A stretch of 64,000 nucleotides of DNA. Origin: Blastomussa wellsi. Taxonomy: Eukaryota > Cnidaria > Anthozoa > Scleractinia > Plerogyridae. The first letter of the stretch is position 1. Each line of letters begins with the position of its first letter. This document shows positions 60,071 through 64,000 of this stretch, in pieces. The stretch lies in NCBI GenBank assembly GCA_947652115.1, contig OX393563.1, positions 28,128,656 to 28,192,655 on the forward strand, given 5' to 3'. The translations under genes and the position numbers were made by a program. The notes under the pieces are model-generated. The model searched no databases. It saw only the letters and a program-made list of their open reading frames with translations, and had not been told where the DNA came from.

Positions 60071-61218
60071 CCTCTGGGGGATTCCACTTCGAATTTCGAG
60101 TCTGAAGCGTCTCGAAAGCTTCGTGCTGAGGACTATTGTTCTAAGTTGAAAATATTGCAATTGGTCCATTTGGCCGCAGAACATTCAAAATTCTGAGAGG
60201 TGTACAGACTCCACTGCACGGGCCGTGCCGGAAAATAACGCAGCTTCGAGACAGGAGCGCGCCTGTTCGCAGGCTAGTTTTGTGATAGATGTCTGTTTGC
60301 ACACGTACACCGTACCGTATTAACTAACGAGGGGAAGGAAATATCCGGCATTGCAAGAAGAAGGATTCCAAGAAACAGCCGTCTCTTTCCCATGAAGGTA
60401 TGAATTATATATTTTAAGAATATCTGTTCCATGATGATTGCTCGGCAGGCCGGCAGTCAGCGCGTGACTGTTGAACTCGCCAACGTGAAATAGTATTGTC
60501 GGTGTACAGGTTCGTGTGGATTTTCATGACTTTAAAATCGTAGAGGAATTGTGTATATTTATCGAAGTCGTATACTAGGTGATAAAACTAAGCAACAAGA
60601 AGTGTTAGATTACATTTAAAAGGTCTTGTTTTGCTTCGCGCGCCCTGGATCATAGGCAAACTGGCACGATCGCCAAGTCCGCGCAACATCTTTTTTTTTT
60701 TTTCTTAAGTTCTATTGAATTTTATAACCGTCTTCTTTAGGCTCAAAACGATTTTCGTAGTTGTCGGCCAACCTCACTAAAAATCCGGACAACGTTTATG
60801 CTTTTTGAACAAATTGTCTTCGATTATCAAGACAGCTAGTCCAACAGGAGGGAACGGATGTATTTGGGAAAAGTATTGGGAAGCAGCACGTGGACTCAAG
60901 CGAAGATTTAGATCGTAGATGGAACGACAGCTACAAGTTCAGCGGGAAAACGACATGATGACCGGTTGGATGTCTGTGTCGTGCAACGCAGAGTCTGATC
61001 ACCAAAAGGAAATTGGATATCGTTCGCCTGAGTGAGTAGGGAATTTAAGAAAATTAACGGCAATCCCAACCGTACGGTTCGTAGTACGCCTAAGAGTCAT
61101 TACTTTGTTTCAAGTGGAAGCGTGTTGTGAGCTTGCTATTCACCTTTTGCATTGCATAAACGTACTGTGTAGATGAGGGTTACATTTGATGAAATGCTAA
61201 ACCAGCACGAAGCCATTT
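60071..61218. other. non-coding region, no gene supported
   Basis: No recognisable coding potential, tandem repeat or RNA gene was seen, apart from a T-rich run near 60,690. Confidence 0.4.
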
Positions 61219-62290
61219 GATGTCACGCTAAGCCAAATCACAAGATATGCCTAACCTAAACCAATTCGCCATAAGCTGAGCCGTTTTACAAAGGAGAGCT
61301 GAATTAATTATATTAGGTTAGATCGTTTGTGTTTTCATTGTCCCGTTTATCACTTTCTGAACGATTTATTAGTTGAGCTTTCCATTCCACTACAGAACTC
61401 CTTGTCAGTTTTATTTTAAGTTCATCATTTCTAAATCTTCTTTGCCATGTTACAAAGGACAAAATGTTACTCCATTTCAATCAATGGTAAATTGTTTGAA
61501 ACGTTTGTATTTTTGGCGGTGTGTCGCGTTTCCTAACTTCGAATCGGGACTGCGAGTTGGGAATAACGCCAGCTTTAACCAATTGCCATGATTATCACAT
61601 TGACTTGTTTATTGTAAACTTGCTCTCATAACTACACGGTGGAAACTACAATACAAAACAGGACTAATCAAGAAACTGAAAATAAACGAAGGATAAAACG
61701 AAACACGAACTTACACTGTTCAACTCCGTTTCCAAGAATGGTATAAATGACAATATAAACTTAAGTATAGATTTGTGTAACGATGACTCCAAGCTCCTAT
61801 CATACTCCGACGAATTATAAATTGATAGCTAAAAAAGGGGGCGTAGGCCCTAATCACGCGGATAATCTATAACGTATTAACTCAAACTTGACAAGTCCGG
61901 AAATAAGCGTGACTGCCGTGACACGGTGACCGCCGTTCATAGATATCTCACGCTAAACCAGTTCGATCGCCATAAGTTGAGCCGTTTTACAAGGGAAAGC
62001 TGAATGATTTATAGTCCGGTTAGATCGTTTGTGTTTCCACTGTCCTGTTTAGTCATCGGGGACTAGAAACTTTTAACACTGTCTAAACAATTTATCATTT
62101 GTGTTGTGTTTCTATTGTCCCGTTTAGTCATTCGGGATTAGACAGTTCTATCACTGTCTAAATCTTTTATTAGTTGAGGATTCCATTGGACTACATATTA
62201 GGTGAGTTTTTCATTCGATTACAGAACACCTGGCCAGTTGCATTTTAACTTCACCATTCCTAAATCTTCTGTAACATCTTAAAATGACAA
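61219..62290. repeat. pair of diverged direct repeats
   Basis: The block 61,219-61,450 ('gccataagctgagccgtttt', then 'gatcgtttgtgtttt' and 'ttattagttgag') recurs at about 61,940-62,290 with many differences and a short internal duplication near 62,100-62,190. It is probably an old tandem duplication of a dispersed element. Confidence 0.65.
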
Positions 62291-62300
62291 TTAAACTATT

Positions 62301-62480
62301 CCAGTGTATACTGACCAACTTGTTTGCAAAGTTTATTTCCACGCATGTTTGTGTCTTTATTATTTTTAGTTTATTAATTTAATTATTTTTCGTGGTATGT
62401 CTGTAAAGAAGCTAATTAGCTAAGAACATTTACCACGTAAAATAAAGGGTATTGTATTGTATTGTATTGTATTGTATTGT
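62301..62480 (+). repeat. possible retroelement 3' end with (ATTGT)n tail
   Basis: Six ATTGT units at 62,451-62,480 follow 'ccacgtaaaataaagggt'. A short stem (gtggtatg against taccac) lies upstream. A pentanucleotide tail after a small hairpin is typical of L2/CR1-type elements or SINEs, but no coding sequence supports this. Confidence 0.4.
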
Positions 62481-63400
62481 TGTAGAAGAAAAAAAAATCA
62501 AGAAGTCTGGGGTAAGACCCCTTAAAAAGAACCTAATCTCGAGATGAGATTAGAAATAGAAGCCTTGTGATATCACTCACAGGTCAACACGGTAGGAATT
62601 TGTGAAACCCGAACTCTGCAATTTAGACCCGATTGTTCTATGTCACTGAATCAATCGTCTGTCATTTAGCAGTTTACTATTCGACCACAACGGAAACACT
62701 TACCTGTCCTTACGTCGAATTCTATGAGTTAATACCAATTCTATTTCGTCATTAACTTATGTCGAGAGATTTCAGAGCAAATATCGAGGTATCATTTCCA
62801 TAATTATGCTTTCACTGTCATGCCATCAAAAAAAAATCATCGATAAAAGCTAATATAAACGTATTCAAATGCTATGGAATAGTAATAGGTAAACATCTCC
62901 AAGACTTAGATCTGTACAGTACACCATTCATGGATTATTTGCCTAATAATTTCACGAAAATTTGTAGAGCTCAGTAGGGAGGCACCATGTTCCTTCGAGG
63001 GACACCAATATATTTGTGGTGGCCGGAAATAAAGGAACATATATATATATGACGCTCACTTTCGCAAAAAAAAAAAAACGATCAGCTCTTTGCTTTCGAG
63101 CTAATGTATACACATCAATATCTTTCCTAATAATACTTTTAAAAAAAACTGCAAAAAATCTTGAGAAAAACCTTTTCTCCAAGCCCCAAATCTTTGTCAC
63201 GATGTCACGTACGACGGAAATCTCGAAAATTAAACATGCTGTATCTCCAACACAAATGATACTATCTAGGAGAAAACTTGTGAATAGATACATTCTTAGC
63301 ATTTCTTTCACGTGCTGAGAATTAAAATTCAGCAGACTCTGCGCCTTTTTTTCTAATTTTTGGCGTCACGAGAAAGCCAGCCATATAAATTCCATATAGA
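62481..63400. other. non-coding region, no gene supported
   Basis: Two overlapping open frames near 63,000-63,318 show no recognisable motif and are probably chance. A short A-run lies at 63,067-63,078. Confidence 0.4.
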
Positions 63401-63409
63401 CTGCAACTC

Positions 63410-63735
63410 TAAAAATCGTATTTACATGATACATTGTCGACGTTGCACCAAACAGTACATTTGTGAAACTAAAATTGAACTAAAAGACCGTTTTATGAAC
63501 ACCGATGACCAGTAGACAGACCCACCCCTTCATCGAGACCTGCCACTGTTTCAGACGATTTTCTTTCCGACGATCACGCAGCTTACGACATAGAACTTAT
63601 CCCACTAGAAAACCCCTCACTAGAACACATTCATTCATGTTGTGACGGTTTACGCAAAGCCAGGGAAGCATACCTAATTGAAAGGGGTCAAACCATTGAG
63701 CCTAAAGGCATAAACAAACGAGAGGAAATTTAATC
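63410..63735 (+). pseudogene. Penelope-type GIY-YIG endonuclease remnant
   Basis: Reading across stops and frame changes, the plus strand shows IHCRRCTKQYI-ETK, ELKDRFMNTDD and, near the end, AREAYLIERGQTIEPKGINK. The Q-Y-I-x-E-T-K-x-x-L-K-D-R-F pattern is the endonuclease block of Penelope-like elements. It is a short, old fragment with no RT part in view. Confidence 0.6.
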
Positions 63736-64000
63736 TAATGTGCTTAGTGTCTAAAACCTTTTTCTAAATTACTTCCGCTTTGCGTTTTCGAGTTGGCGAA
63801 GTCTTTTGTAGCATTTTTTAGCGTTGAAACAAATATTTCTGATCCACTGTTGTGTTCATGGGAGAGAGATCATCTTTCCCAAAATATTAACCCTTCCAAC
63901 TTATGACCGAATCAGACTTAATATTTTGGTGTTTCAACCATCGAAATACACCAGAGTATTGTATGCAACAGCGCCGGCGAAGAACAGATTCGCGGGAAAT

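Noticed and set aside
62952..63318. Overlapping 119- and 100-codon frames on opposite strands
   Set aside because: No motif, no start context, and both cross an A-run; probably chance.

Overview
The window looks like anthozoan (probably stony-coral) nuclear DNA. The left edge carries the last two exons of a GFP-like fluorescent protein or chromoprotein gene, a family typical of Anthozoa. Nearly everything else is mobile: Polinton/Maverick (adintovirus-like) elements, an ISL2EU-type DNA transposon, a tyrosine-recombinase element, a non-LTR retrotransposon, Penelope-like remnants and foldback/MITE repeats. No bacterial operon signals, rRNA or tRNA were seen.

Layout. (1) 356-1080, minus: two terminal GFP-like exons. 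(2) 1181-7071: a 5.9-kb element with long terminal inverted repeats (TIRs) whose only recognisable gene is a protein-primed type B DNA polymerase. (3) 7003 to about 45,100: an AT-rich, decayed Polinton ('Polinton-1') with a penton-like gene, a structural gene, packaging ATPase, fibre-like gene, integrase chromodomain stub, two VRR-NUC-like nucleases and a broken polymerase. It is split by three later insertions: A (12,109-18,944; 63-bp minisatellite, tyrosine recombinase pseudogene, palindromic repeats), B (19,307-25,562; ISL2EU-like transposon with a THAP/DDE transposase and a SWIM-YqaJ-PHD-Ulp1 protein) and C (28,330-44,113; 'Polinton-2').

(4) Polinton-2 is nearly intact: 15.8 kb, 305-bp TIRs, a 5-6 bp target duplication and about 18 open genes, including integrase, polymerase, packaging ATPase, a probable double-jelly-roll capsid protein and two penton-like genes. 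Its first and last genes both begin inside the TIRs, so one TIR sequence supplies the upstream region, start codon and first residues for both. The integrase and polymerase would handle insertion and copying. The capsid protein, ATPase, penton-like proteins and several small membrane proteins would form a particle. Two F-box-like Cys-rich proteins are the best candidates for host interaction.

(5) 44,590-45,140 is repeat-rich AT sequence that probably ends Polinton-1. (6) 45,141-50,425 is about 3.45 tandem copies of a 1.53-kb palindromic (foldback) unit. (7) 50,426-64,000 holds a MITE-like hairpin, a Mutator-like transposase relic followed by a DEDDh exonuclease relic, a young 5'-truncated LINE with poly-A tail and target duplication, a Penelope-like relic carrying a small MITE with a 9-bp duplication, diverged direct repeats and a second Penelope-type endonuclease remnant.

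Family assignments come from motif recognition by eye; no database search was run. Several reading-frame breaks lie in homopolymer runs, so some 'pseudogenes' may be assembly errors.
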